Assembly (NCBI RefSeq): GCF_017254915.1
Contig: NZ_JAFKCT010000001.1
Span: 868,001-932,000, forward strand
Length of the DNA: 64,000 nucleotides
DNA from: Algoriphagus oliviformis
GTDB taxonomy: Bacteria > Bacteroidota > Bacteroidia > Cytophagales > Cyclobacteriaceae
Direction: 5' to 3'
This document shows, piece after piece, positions 45,362 through 53,756 of the stretch. The first letter of the stretch is position 1, and every line of letters begins with the position of its first letter. The notes beneath the pieces were generated by a model. It was not told the origin of the DNA and did no database searches. It saw only the letters and a program-made list of their open reading frames with translations. A program made the position numbers and the translations under genes.

Positions 45362-45393
45362 TTTGGATTCAATCTTAATATGATTACATTTGC
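45362..45393 (+). promoter_or_regulatory. Heme operon promoter
   Basis: TTTG (45362-45365), a 19-nt spacer and TACATTTGC (45385-45393) match the Bacteroidetes promoter fully. Transcription would begin near 45399, inside the operator at 45399-45417. Confidence 0.85.
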
Positions 45394-45398
45394 CTTGT

Positions 45399-45417
45399 AT
45401 TTAAACTTAATCTAAAT
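45399..45417. promoter_or_regulatory. Candidate metal-responsive operator of the heme operon
   Basis: ATTTAAACTTAATCTAAAT is a 19-bp imperfect palindrome (14 of 18 non-central positions symmetrical, outer five pairs ATTTA/TAAAT perfect). It overlaps the predicted transcription start and ends 1 nt before the ATG. Length and AT-rich symmetry fit a Fur- or DtxR-type box. Confidence 0.6.
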
Positions 45418-45418
45418 A

Positions 45419-46270
45419 ATGGCAACACGTTTTTTGCCTCTGATCCTGCTCCTATTCTTCGCCTGTGGCAAAGCCACGACAGACAGCACGGAGAAGCAAT
45501 CCCGAAAAATCATCACTGCCGGAGGGACAATCACCGAAGTGATGGACGCGCTCGGCTTCAGCGGTCAAATCATCGCCACGGACATCACGTCCACTTATCC
45601 AGAGTCGATGAAGTCCCTGCCTTCTATAGGCTATAGAAACCAAATCAAGGCCGAGGGCATCTTGGCGCTGGGCCCCGACTTGGTCTTGATCGAGGAGGGC
45701 TACCTCTCCCCGGACGTAGTGGAGCAGCTCAAGGCCGCCCAAGTGAATATCCACCTTTTCAAAAAGCCCCTGACAGTGGACGGAACGAAAACGCTGGTGA
45801 CTGAGCTCGCGGCTTTCTTCGAAGTGTCTGAGAAAGGCGCTGAGATAAACAAGGCCATCGATGCGGACATGGCCGAGCTGGCCTCTTTTCTAGAAGGCAA
45901 AACGTCCAAGCCAAAGGCCATCTTCGTCATGGCTCGCGGGCCAGAGACGGTATTCGTGGCGGGAGACAAGACCTTCGCCACCGAGATCTTCAAGATGGCA
46001 AGTCTGGAAACTACCGCGACGGGATTCGATGAGTTTGCGCCGCTGACTCCAGAGTCGCTGGTTCAGATGAATCCGGAATTCCTCGTCTTTTTTGAGTCGG
46101 GTATCCAAAGCCTGGGCGGAAAGGAAGGCCTGACCAAAATCCAAGGGATTGAAGAGACCGACGCTTTCAAAAACGGCCAGATCGTCGCCCTCGACGGGCA
46201 GTACCTTTCTGGTTTCGGCCCGAGAGTAGGCAAAGCCGCTCTAGACTTGGCAAAAGCCACAAGACCTTAA
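45419..46270 (+). CDS. hmuT: Heme ABC transporter substrate-binding lipoprotein
   Basis: HmuT binds heme released from the outer membrane receptor and passes it to the inner membrane permease. The 283-aa lipoprotein has the lipobox LFFACGK (Cys at about residue 15). The body has the class III binding-protein fold (RKIITAGGTITEVMDALGFSGQIIATDITS, later LGPDLVLIEEGYLSPDVV). FDEFAPLTPESLVQMNPEFLVFF and the C-terminal FGPRVGKAALDLAK complete it. It is the first gene of the hmu operon and has a strong promoter and operator just upstream. Confidence 0.92.
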   Translation: MATRFLPLILLLFFACGKATTDSTEKQSRKIITAGGTITEVMDALGFSGQIIATDITSTYPESMKSLPSIGYRNQIKAEGILALGPDLVLIEEGYLSPDVVEQLKAAQVNIHLFKKPLTVDGTKTLVTELAAFFEVSEKGAEINKAIDADMAELASFLEGKTSKPKAIFVMARGPETVFVAGDKTFATEIFKMASLETTATGFDEFAPLTPESLVQMNPEFLVFFESGIQSLGGKEGLTKIQGIEETDAFKNGQIVALDGQYLSGFGPRVGKAALDLAKATRP

Positions 46271-46296
46271 TCGGAAGAGACAACAGACAAGGAACA

Positions 46297-47355
46297 ATGA
46301 GTACCGCCGTGGCACATACGAAGATCAAAACGCAAAACCAGATCCTTCTGGGCTTTGGCTTGATGCTCGCACTGGTGCTCGTCGTCTCCCTATCCATGGG
46401 TGCCTATCGTATCCCATTGCCGCAGACGCTCGCGATCCTGTTGGATCAGATCGGGCTGCAAGTGGGCGCTTTCGAAGTGCAGCAGGCCAATGTCCTCCTG
46501 CAGATCCGCATGCCGCGGGTGCTGATGGGAGTCTTGGTGGGCGGAGGACTCGGCATCGCCGGAGCTGCGCTCCAGGGCATGTTTCGCAATCCCTTGGTGG
46601 AGCCGGGACTGATCGGCGTGAGCAGCGGAAGTGCGCTTTTCGCGGTGATCTTTATGGTCTTGGTGCCGATGACCCCGGCCTTGGGATGGATTCGGCCGAT
46701 AGGTCTGCCCATCTTCGCTTTCGCCGGCGGCCTGATCGCCGTCTTGGCGGTGTATCGACTTTCCAAATCCCAGGGAAAAACCGACGCGGCTACCCTGATC
46801 CTCGCCGGTGTGGCGATCAACGCGCTTGCCGGAGCCTTGATCGGTTTGGTGTTGTTCTTCGCGGACGATTCGGCTTTGCGCAGCTTCACTTTCTGGAGCC
46901 TCGGCGACCTGGCGGGAGCGACTTGGGCCAAAATCCCCGTGAGCTTGGTTTTGATCGCCTTTCCATCCCTCATGCTCCTCTTCAACTACCGCAACCTCAA
47001 CGCACTCGCGCTGGGCGAGCAGGAAGCCTTTCACATGGGCGTGAATGTGCAGCGCGTCAAGCTGCAATTGCTCGTATTCAGTGCACTGATCTTAGGGGCG
47101 GGAGTTTCCATGGTGGGAATGATCGGCTTTGTCGGCCTCGTGGTACCTCACTTGATCCGAATCCTGTTCGGCGCTGACCATAGATTGGTGCTTCCCGGTT
47201 CCTTTTTGCTGGGAGCCTTGTTGCTCAACTTCGCCGACCTGATCGCCCGGGTGATCGTGATCCCGGCGGAGATGCCCATCGGGGTGATCACGGCGCTGAT
47301 CGGCGCGCCCTTCTTCATCTGGCTGATCTTTAATCTGAATAAATCCAAAAACTAA
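46297..47355 (+). CDS. hmuU: Heme ABC transporter permease (FecCD family)
   Basis: The 352-aa inner membrane permease has about ten hydrophobic segments and FecCD signatures: RMPRVLMGVLVGGGLGIAGA (residues about 70-89), AALQGMFRNPLVEPGLIGVSSG, and the coupling block GFVGLVVPHLIRILFGADHR. It forms the channel for heme together with the ATPase encoded next. It begins 26 nt after hmuT and its stop overlaps the hmuV start by one base (TAATG). The N-terminus is about 20 residues longer than the first membrane segment needs. Confidence 0.96.
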   Translation: MSTAVAHTKIKTQNQILLGFGLMLALVLVVSLSMGAYRIPLPQTLAILLDQIGLQVGAFEVQQANVLLQIRMPRVLMGVLVGGGLGIAGAALQGMFRNPLVEPGLIGVSSGSALFAVIFMVLVPMTPALGWIRPIGLPIFAFAGGLIAVLAVYRLSKSQGKTDAATLILAGVAINALAGALIGLVLFFADDSALRSFTFWSLGDLAGATWAKIPVSLVLIAFPSLMLLFNYRNLNALALGEQEAFHMGVNVQRVKLQLLVFSALILGAGVSMVGMIGFVGLVVPHLIRILFGADHRLVLPGSFLLGALLLNFADLIARVIVIPAEMPIGVITALIGAPFFIWLIFNLNKSKN

Positions 47356-48158
47356 TGCTGAAAGCCACCAACGTACACTTCTGCATTCGTCAACGTCCGA
47401 TCGTGGATGAGGTCAGCCTAGAGCTCAATCCCGGTGAGATCCTCGCGATCCTGGGGCCAAACGGGGCTGGTAAGTCGACTTTCTTCAAGATCCTTTCTGG
47501 CGAAGTGCGATGCAAGCACGGAGCCATCGGCTACAACGGCCACGATATCCATAAACTCAAAAGCCGTGAGCTAGCCGAAGTTCGCGCCGTGATGCCGCAG
47601 CATACGCAGGTCAATTTCCCCTTTACCGTGCAGGAAGTCGTGGAGCTGGGGCTGATCAGTACCCGGGCCAAAGATCCCGCCAAGCTCATACGTGAAGTGC
47701 TGGAAGCTACCCATACGCTTCACTTGAGCGGACAGGTGTTTAACACGCTTTCCGGAGGTGAAAAACAACGCGTGCAGCTCGCCCGAGTGCTGGTGCAGAT
47801 CTGGGAGGCCAAGCCTTTTCCCCGCTATCTCTTGCTCGATGAGCCTACGTCGAGCCTTGACATCGCCCAGCAGCACGCGGTCCTGAAGATTCTCAAAACG
47901 CTAAAATCCCGCAATATCGGCATCCTGGTGATCCTTCACGAGCTAAACCTTGCCGCCCAATATGCCGACAAAATCGCCCTGCTGAAAAACGGCATGGTCG
48001 CCAAAGCCGGCACGGTGGAGGAAGTCCTCGATGAAGGGATCCTCGCCCAGGTCTTTGACCATCCCATCCAATTGATCTCCAATCCGGCTACCGGAGGGGT
48101 ATTCATCTCCTCTTTGGCCAGCCAACCTATACCGACCCATACATTTAAACAAGCTTAA
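47355..48158 (+). CDS. hmuV: Heme ABC transporter ATP-binding protein
   Basis: The 267-aa ATPase drives heme import. It has Walker A GPNGAGKST (about residues 35-43), Q-loop in VMPQHTQVNFPFTV, signature LSGGEKQRVQLARVL, Walker B YLLLDEPTSSLD and the switch His in VILHELNLAAQYAD. The MPQHTQVNFPFTVQEVV words are typical of HmuV. Translation is coupled to hmuU by TAATG. Only 1 nt separates its stop from the hemS ATG. Confidence 0.96.
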   Translation: MLKATNVHFCIRQRPIVDEVSLELNPGEILAILGPNGAGKSTFFKILSGEVRCKHGAIGYNGHDIHKLKSRELAEVRAVMPQHTQVNFPFTVQEVVELGLISTRAKDPAKLIREVLEATHTLHLSGQVFNTLSGGEKQRVQLARVLVQIWEAKPFPRYLLLDEPTSSLDIAQQHAVLKILKTLKSRNIGILVILHELNLAAQYADKIALLKNGMVAKAGTVEEVLDEGILAQVFDHPIQLISNPATGGVFISSLASQPIPTHTFKQA

Positions 48159-48159
48159 T

Positions 48160-49206
48160 ATGGAAACGCTACAAGAATCCGTACAATCCCTCAAGCAAGC
48201 CTGGGATGCCCTCAAAGTATCCGAGCCTACACTCCGAATCCGTGACGCCGCCGCTAAACTCGGCGTGTCCGAAGCCGAACTCCTGGCCACAGGAATCGGC
48301 GCGAACGTGATCCGACTCACGGACAACTTTGAGGAGCAGCTCACCGAATTCCCGAAGCTGGGTCGTGTGATGTCCCTCACCCGTAGCGAAGGCTGCGTGC
48401 TGGAGCACAAGGGCCCCTTCCAAAAGATCGAGATGCATCAAGCGGGGCCTCACAAGATCGCTACCGTGATCGGTCCCATCGAGCAGCGCGTATTTTTCGC
48501 GGGTTGGAAATTCGGATTTGCGGTGACCACCGAGACTCCGAGAGGCACCATGAAGAGCCTGCAGTACTTTGACAAAGAAGGCGAGGCCGTGATGAAGGTC
48601 TACCTTCAGGAGCAGTCCAATGAGTCGGTGTACGAAGAGCTGGTAGCCAAAAATACCGCAGAAGACCAAAATGCACAGCTCGAACTGGAAGCATTTCCGA
48701 AGCCGGAATACACGTCCAAGGAAAACCTGGACTTCGCAGCTTTCACCCAAGACTGGGAAAACATGAAGGATACCCACGATTTCTTTGGCATGCTGCGCAA
48801 ATACAAGCTCAACCGTCTCGATGCCGTGAAGTGGATCGATGAGAATTGGGCATATGAAGTGGATCGTCTTTCTGCAAGGAAAATCGTCGAAGTGGCCGCG
48901 GCGACCAAGCTTCCGATCATGATTTTCGCGGGCAACAAAGGAAACATCCAGATCCACCAAGGCAAGATCCAGACCGTGCGTCAGATGGGCGACTGGCTGA
49001 ATGTTCTTGACCCGGACTTCAATATGCACCTGAACGAAAACGTGGTGGACAAGGCCTTCGTCGTGCACAAAAACACCGAAGACGGTCTCGTGTCTGCCGT
49101 GGAGCTTTTCGACAAAGAAGGCGAGATGGTCGCGCAGTTCTTTGGCTTGAGAAAGCCAGGCTTGCCTCAGAAAGCCGAGTGGAAAACCCTCGTGGATAGC
49201 CTCTAA
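48160..49206 (+). CDS. hmuS: Hemin-degrading factor (HemS/HmuS family)
   Basis: HemS-type proteins bind heme in the cytoplasm and release iron from it or hand it on. The 348-aa protein shows the internal duplication of the family: half 1 with LGRVMSLTRSEGCVLEHKG and VIGPIEQRVFFAGWKFGF, half 2 with PIMIFAGNKGNIQIHQGKI and MHLNENVVDKAFVVHKNT. The His in QIHQGK fits the heme-contact region. Its start is 1 nt after hmuV, so it is translated with the transporter. The next gene is 153 nt away, across a repeat element at 49233-49327. Confidence 0.93.
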   Translation: METLQESVQSLKQAWDALKVSEPTLRIRDAAAKLGVSEAELLATGIGANVIRLTDNFEEQLTEFPKLGRVMSLTRSEGCVLEHKGPFQKIEMHQAGPHKIATVIGPIEQRVFFAGWKFGFAVTTETPRGTMKSLQYFDKEGEAVMKVYLQEQSNESVYEELVAKNTAEDQNAQLELEAFPKPEYTSKENLDFAAFTQDWENMKDTHDFFGMLRKYKLNRLDAVKWIDENWAYEVDRLSARKIVEVAAATKLPIMIFAGNKGNIQIHQGKIQTVRQMGDWLNVLDPDFNMHLNENVVDKAFVVHKNTEDGLVSAVELFDKEGEMVAQFFGLRKPGLPQKAEWKTLVDSL

Positions 49207-49232
49207 AGTACTTAGCGGCTGTCTTGAACAAA

Positions 49233-49327
49233 CGTCATTGCGAGCGGCCTTTTTCAGGCCGCGCGGCAATCTGTCCAGAGAGATATTCGACAGAAAGATT
49301 GCTTCCTCGTACCTCGTCGCAATGACG
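49233..49327. repeat. Long palindromic intergenic repeat (CGTCATTGCGAG type)
   Basis: Outer arms GTCATTGCGA and TCGCAATGAC pair exactly, and inner parts GGCAATCTGTC and GACAGAAAGATTGC pair with a bulge. The word CGTCATTGCGAG is known from repeat elements in many bacterial genomes. It fills most of the hmuS-to-receptor gap. Confidence 0.8.
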
Positions 49328-49359
49328 CTTTCAAGGCAGCCTCCATTCCAAAAAATTTT

Positions 49360-51627
49360 ATGCAAGAGCGTAGATTTAGTCTTAATAAGCTTCTCCTTCC
49401 GGTATTCCTTGTTGTCCTGGGAATGTCCTCGGAAGGCTTTGCCCAAGCGGTACTGCGAGGCAAGGTCGTCTCCGAAAGTGGAGAAGCCATCGCCCATGCG
49501 ACGGTGTGGCTGGCTGATGCCAAAGGAAAAGTAGCAGATGAAAGCGGGCGCTTCGAATTGGCGGAGCTGCCGAAGGGAGCCAAGCTGAAAATCTCCGCCG
49601 TGGGCTTTGAGACACTCCTGACCGAGTGGCCAGCAGGGCAAAGTGAGGGCGTTTTCGCGCTTTCCCAGTCCACCTCGGATCTGGAGCAGGTCGTGGTTAC
49701 GGGCAGCTTTGAGCCTCAGACAGCGCGAAGCTCCGTCTATCAGGTGCGGACCATCGGAGAGACGGAGATCAGCAAGCGCGCGCCGATGATCCTCCAGGAT
49801 GTGTTGAATACCCAAGTGGGGATCCGCTTTTCACAAGACAATGCCGTCGGCGCGAGCAATATGGAACTCCTCGGCATGTCTGGCCAAAACGTGAAGATCC
49901 TGATAGATGGAGTCCCGATGGTCGGCAGACAAGGGACTTCCAACGAAATCAACATCAACCAGATCGATGTCAACCAGATCGAGCACGTCGAGATCGTCGA
50001 GGGCCCGATGTCTGTGGTTTATGGCGCGGACGCCTTGGCTGGCGTGATCAATATCATCACCAAGAAAAGCGCTGACAATACCTGGGGACTGAGCGCTCGG
50101 GTGCAGGAGGAAAGCGTGGGAAGCTCTTATTCTCCTTTCACCGGAGATGGCAACCACCAGCGCGGGATCTCTGGCACAGGCAAGGTCAACAACTGGGACT
50201 TTGGGCTAGGCTACTCCCAAAACCGCTTTGGCGGATGGAAGGGGGACTATACCGGCCGTCAATACCAATGGCTGCCACGAAACCAGGACTTTGCCAACGT
50301 GCGAATCGGCTGGGGAAAAGACGCGATTTCCCTCGACTATCAGCTGGACTTTCTCCACGAAACGATCTTCTCCTACGGGCCGGAGACACGGCTGGAAATG
50401 CTGGACCAGCACTTCGTGACCGACCGCTGGATGCATCGCCTGCTGGGACAGTGGGATCTTTCTTCCAAGTTTGCGCTGAACTGGCAGGGTGGTCTCACCA
50501 GCTATACCCGTGACAGCGAGACCTGGGTGAGCAATGTCCGCACCGGCGAGCACTACCCCTCTAGCGCCCCGGGAGCCCAAGCGACCATCAAGTACGAAGG
50601 CTTCAGCTGGAGGACGATTGGTAACTGGACGCTTGGCCCCAAACTGAAAATCCAGCCGGGAGTCGATCTGAACTTGGAAAACGGCAGTGGTGAGCGCATC
50701 ACAGACAACGAAGGCATGCAAGACTACGCGGTCTTCTTGACGGGGGAGTGGACGCCAAACTCTTGGATTCAGATCCGTCCGGGTTTGAGAAAAGCCTACA
50801 ACTCGCTCTACGACGCACCGGGGGTTATCCCTTCGCTCAATACGAAATTCCGCTTGGCTAAATCGCTGGATCTGCGCTTGGCTTACGCAAAGGGCTTTCG
50901 CGCCCCATCCATCCGTGAGCTGTACTTTGACTTCTTCGATGCCAGCCACTCCATCCAGGGCAATCCTAACCTGAAAGCCGAAACCTCTGATAGCTTCAAC
51001 GGCTCTTTCAATTGGTCGCCAAAGGCAAAAGGAGAGCTGAAGACGAGTTCGGTCTTGGGCTTCTTTTACAATGATGTAGAAGACCGGATCGCCTATGGCC
51101 AAGACCCGGAAAACATCCAGATTACCACGCTTTTCAATGTGGAAAACTACAAGACTACCGGGGGAACGCTCAGCCAGACTTTCCGCTACAAAGGACTCGA
51201 AACCAACCTGGGATTTTCCTACATCGGTCGCTACAACCTGATCTCTGAGGAGATCGAGGACACGCCGCAGATGGTCTGGACGCCCGAGGTCACTGCGAAT
51301 ACGATCTATGAAATCGAGAAATGGGACGCTTCGGTCAGCCTTTTCTACAAGTACACTGGCGAGCTTCCTGCCTATCAGACCGTGGTCGATGGGGAAAACG
51401 TGACCGCCCAAGAGGTGAGAACCGATGCCTATCACTGGATGGATCTGACGTTGGGCAAGGAGCTGATTCCAAATCTTAACCTCAACCTGGGCATCAAAAA
51501 CCTGCTGAACGTGACCCAGATCAACTCAACCGCGACCGGTGGAGACGCACATGGCGGAGGCTCGAGCCGACCGATTGGCTATGGCCGCTCCTACTTTCTC
51601 GGATTGACCTATCAACTCAACAAATAA
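49360..51627 (+). CDS. TonB-dependent outer membrane receptor (probable heme receptor)
   Basis: The 755-aa receptor has a signal peptide (about residues 1-29, ending GFAQA), a carboxypeptidase-D-like domain (30-105: VSESGEAIAHATVWLADAKG). The plug domain is about 120-235, with ILQDVLNTQVGIRF and VEIVEGPMSVVYGADALAGV. The barrel follows, ending in SYFLGLTYQLNK with the terminal aromatic pattern. Its place between hmuS and hmuY makes heme or hemoprotein the likely ligand, as for HmuR of Porphyromonas. Heme-binding His residues are not assigned. It starts 153 nt after hmuS and ends 22 nt before hmuY. Confidence 0.93.
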   Translation: MQERRFSLNKLLLPVFLVVLGMSSEGFAQAVLRGKVVSESGEAIAHATVWLADAKGKVADESGRFELAELPKGAKLKISAVGFETLLTEWPAGQSEGVFALSQSTSDLEQVVVTGSFEPQTARSSVYQVRTIGETEISKRAPMILQDVLNTQVGIRFSQDNAVGASNMELLGMSGQNVKILIDGVPMVGRQGTSNEININQIDVNQIEHVEIVEGPMSVVYGADALAGVINIITKKSADNTWGLSARVQEESVGSSYSPFTGDGNHQRGISGTGKVNNWDFGLGYSQNRFGGWKGDYTGRQYQWLPRNQDFANVRIGWGKDAISLDYQLDFLHETIFSYGPETRLEMLDQHFVTDRWMHRLLGQWDLSSKFALNWQGGLTSYTRDSETWVSNVRTGEHYPSSAPGAQATIKYEGFSWRTIGNWTLGPKLKIQPGVDLNLENGSGERITDNEGMQDYAVFLTGEWTPNSWIQIRPGLRKAYNSLYDAPGVIPSLNTKFRLAKSLDLRLAYAKGFRAPSIRELYFDFFDASHSIQGNPNLKAETSDSFNGSFNWSPKAKGELKTSSVLGFFYNDVEDRIAYGQDPENIQITTLFNVENYKTTGGTLSQTFRYKGLETNLGFSYIGRYNLISEEIEDTPQMVWTPEVTANTIYEIEKWDASVSLFYKYTGELPAYQTVVDGENVTAQEVRTDAYHWMDLTLGKELIPNLNLNLGIKNLLNVTQINSTATGGDAHGGGSSRPIGYGRSYFLGLTYQLNK

Positions 51628-51649
51628 CATTTTACCAAACCAAACTAGT

Positions 51650-52711
51650 ATGAAACAGCTACGTTTCCTCCCAATGACTGCCCTGTTGGCTGCAGCATCC
51701 GTATTTTCCTCCTGCTCCGACGACCCAGATCCGGTCGTAGTGCCACCCAATGAGTCTGGCCTGATCGAAGTCAACGGCGGCGGAGCGACTTACCCCAATT
51801 CCGTTTTCGTCTCCCTCAGATCTGGCGTGCAGACTTCCGTAGCCCGAACCACCTGGGATTTGGCCTTTTCTACAGGGTCTGACTTCAAAGTCCTGATCAA
51901 CGGTACGACTGGCGCTATGGCTACCGCTACGACTGAGACGGATATCAATGCCGTAGGCGCTGCCGAGATCGCAGCTGCCGAAGCGAGCGGGGAGCTTGTC
52001 CTGAGCTTTACCAATTTGGCGGGTATCGAGCACGTGGACGACCCCGCTAATCCACTGAGTAAGCCTGTAATTGCTGCCGTAAGCGCTACTGAGGCAAGCA
52101 ACATGGTGTACCTGTTGTCAAGAGGGGCAAGCGGCGTAGATGCCAAGCCTTGGAAAAAAATCCGCGTGATCCGCAATGGTCAGGGCTATACCCTGCAGCA
52201 TGCTGACGCTGACGCGACGACCTTCAGCTCTTTGAACATCTCCAAAAACACTGACGACAACTTTGTCTATGTAAGTTTTGAGAATGGCGTGGTGGACGTG
52301 GAGCCTGCCAAAGAGGAGTGGGATATCGCCTGGACCGCCGGAACTTCCTCCACTCCCTATCCACAAGCTTCCAACGGGACTTTGGCTTATTTCTACCAAG
52401 ACCTAGTTTACCACAATATCTACGGCGGTTCTTCGGCCGTGCAAGTGGCTGAAGCGACTATTCCCTACGACGACTTTGACGAAACGGACCTGCCTACCTT
52501 GACTTTCAACTCTGACAATAGACTGACCATTGGCTCCAACTGGAGAGGTGGAGGCGGTCCGACTAGCGCGCCTGCCGTGAAGACCGACGTGTACTATGTC
52601 GTGAAGGATGCCAACGCCAACGTGTACAAAGTTCGCTTCCTTTCTTTGACCAAAGACGGAGAAAGAGGCAAGCCGAGCTTCGAATATGAACTGGTAGAGG
52701 CTGGAAACTAA
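51650..52711 (+). CDS. hmuY: HmuY-family lipoprotein with two tandem domains
   Basis: HmuY proteins are hemophore-like surface lipoproteins that take heme and pass it to the TonB receptor. This 353-aa lipoprotein (lipobox FSSC, Cys22) is much longer than the 216-aa Porphyromonas HmuY. It contains two family copies: the diagnostic WDLAF at 69-73 and WDIAW at 224-228, each preceded by a similar strand (VFVSLRSGV and VYVSFENGV). Each is followed by a Y..V.. strand. The C-terminus FEYELVEAGN resembles the family end. It is the last operon gene and is followed by a terminator at 52736. Confidence 0.88.
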   Translation: MKQLRFLPMTALLAAASVFSSCSDDPDPVVVPPNESGLIEVNGGGATYPNSVFVSLRSGVQTSVARTTWDLAFSTGSDFKVLINGTTGAMATATTETDINAVGAAEIAAAEASGELVLSFTNLAGIEHVDDPANPLSKPVIAAVSATEASNMVYLLSRGASGVDAKPWKKIRVIRNGQGYTLQHADADATTFSSLNISKNTDDNFVYVSFENGVVDVEPAKEEWDIAWTAGTSSTPYPQASNGTLAYFYQDLVYHNIYGGSSAVQVAEATIPYDDFDETDLPTLTFNSDNRLTIGSNWRGGGGPTSAPAVKTDVYYVVKDANANVYKVRFLSLTKDGERGKPSFEYELVEAGN

Positions 52712-52735
52712 TTCCGGACTTTGTCCCAAAAACAG

Positions 52736-52759
52736 AAAAGAGCGCCGAAGCGCTCTTTT
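52736..52759 (+). terminator. Terminator of the heme operon
   Basis: A perfect 10-bp stem (AAAAGAGCGC with GCGCTCTTTT) around the loop CGAA, with the T-run continuing to 52762. Confidence 0.9.
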
Positions 52760-52770
52760 TTTATGACCTA

Positions 52771-52805
52771 AACACCTGTCAGGTTTTCAAAACCTAACAG
52801 GTGTT
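52771..52805. repeat. Hairpin, member 3
   Basis: Arms of 17 nt (52771-52787 and 52789-52805) pair at 16 of 17 positions. The centre reads TTTTCAAAA, as in member 1. It lies directly after the heme operon terminator and is separate from it. Confidence 0.75.
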
Positions 52806-52856
52806 TTTGTTATGCTTCTCGCTATGCTGCTTCTCGAGAAGCAGCATCACCGTGAT

Positions 52857-53336
52857 CTACTCGAGAAGTCGAGTGGCAAAGAGGAATGCCTTTTTCCAAT
52901 AATTGTTGCTCATGAAGTCCTCGGTGACGCCGAGGGAGGAGGAGGCGTGGATAAAGCGGATATCGTCGCGCTCGACCTCGGTCACGATACCGGAGTGGGT
53001 CACTTGGTTTTTGCGCTTGCCGGTGGCAAAGAAGAGCAGGTCGCCCGGCTCTACCTGGTCGAGCTTGACCTTTTGCCCCACTTTGCTTTGATCCGCCGAC
53101 ATCCGCGGAAGGTTGATGCCTACGGAATAGTAGGAGTGGAAAACCAAGGCGGAGCAGTCCATGCCCGCACGGGTGGTGCCGCCGTACTTGTAGGGAGTGC
53201 CACGATAAGTTCTCGCGGTCTCGATCACGGTGAAGGCGGGGGATTCCTTGGCGACTTTCTTTTTGGACTTGCACCCCGGGGCAAAAGCCAGGAGGATGAG
53301 CAGGAATAAAAATGGGATTCTGATTTTTTTGCCCAA
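52857..53336 (-). CDS. NlpC/P60 (C40) cell-wall endopeptidase lipoprotein
   Basis: C40 peptidases cut peptide stems in peptidoglycan. The 159-aa lipoprotein has catalytic Cys61 in AGMDCSALVF, His114 in THSGIV and the third polar residue His130 in FIHASSS. The signal peptide GKKIRIPFLFLLILLAFAPGC carries the lipid on Cys22. No ATG is available: a TTG at 53336 gives this compact signal peptide, while a TTG at 53360 overlaps a -7-like box (TAAACTTG). It is a single gene on the minus strand. Confidence 0.88.
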   Translation of the reverse strand: MGKKIRIPFLFLLILLAFAPGCKSKKKVAKESPAFTVIETARTYRGTPYKYGGTTRAGMDCSALVFHSYYSVGINLPRMSADQSKVGQKVKLDQVEPGDLLFFATGKRKNQVTHSGIVTEVERDDIRFIHASSSLGVTEDFMSNNYWKKAFLFATRLLE

Positions 53337-53516
53337 GACTACACAGGATTGGTTTTCCAAGTTTACGCTGCGGGCCTCAGGAAACCAATTGTTTTGGCCA
53401 TGCGTTGGTGAATTTTCCGGGGTTGGGGCGAAGCGCCCGATTGCCTTTCTGGAGTTCTGGTTGACGTTTACAGCCCTATTTCCTTAAATTCAGCTTTTCA
53501 GAGAAAAAAATAGCGT

Positions 53517-53756
53517 ATGAGCAGGGAGGATTTCCACAGTTTACCCCTTCACCAAAAGATCAAAACCCTCTACATCGAGGGGACTTTTGTGGTGGCTATC
53601 CGCTACTATCGGCATAAGATCAATCTGTATTTGCTGGAAAATGACTACGTGGAGGTCTTTTACAACCATAAGGAGGACCGCATCGACAAGATCGACTTTT
53701 TGCCCCGCGACCACAGCCGGATGAAATTTTACCTCGATCAGATCAAGATAGGCTAA
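53517..53756 (+). CDS. Hypothetical protein, 79 aa
   Basis: I do not recognise this protein. It is small and soluble, with alternating hydrophobic and charged residues that suggest a short beta sheet (TFVVAIRYYRHKINLYLLENDYVEVFY). It has no signal peptide, Cys pair or helix-turn-helix. It is convergent with the PIN-like toxin gene and overlaps it by 4 nt. The length and codon pattern support expression. Confidence 0.55.
   Translation: MSREDFHSLPLHQKIKTLYIEGTFVVAIRYYRHKINLYLLENDYVEVFYNHKEDRIDKIDFLPRDHSRMKFYLDQIKIG

Noticed and set aside
49233..49327. Insertion-sequence fragment or transposase
   Set aside because: Too short, no coding frame and no target-site duplication visible; a palindromic repeat is the better reading.
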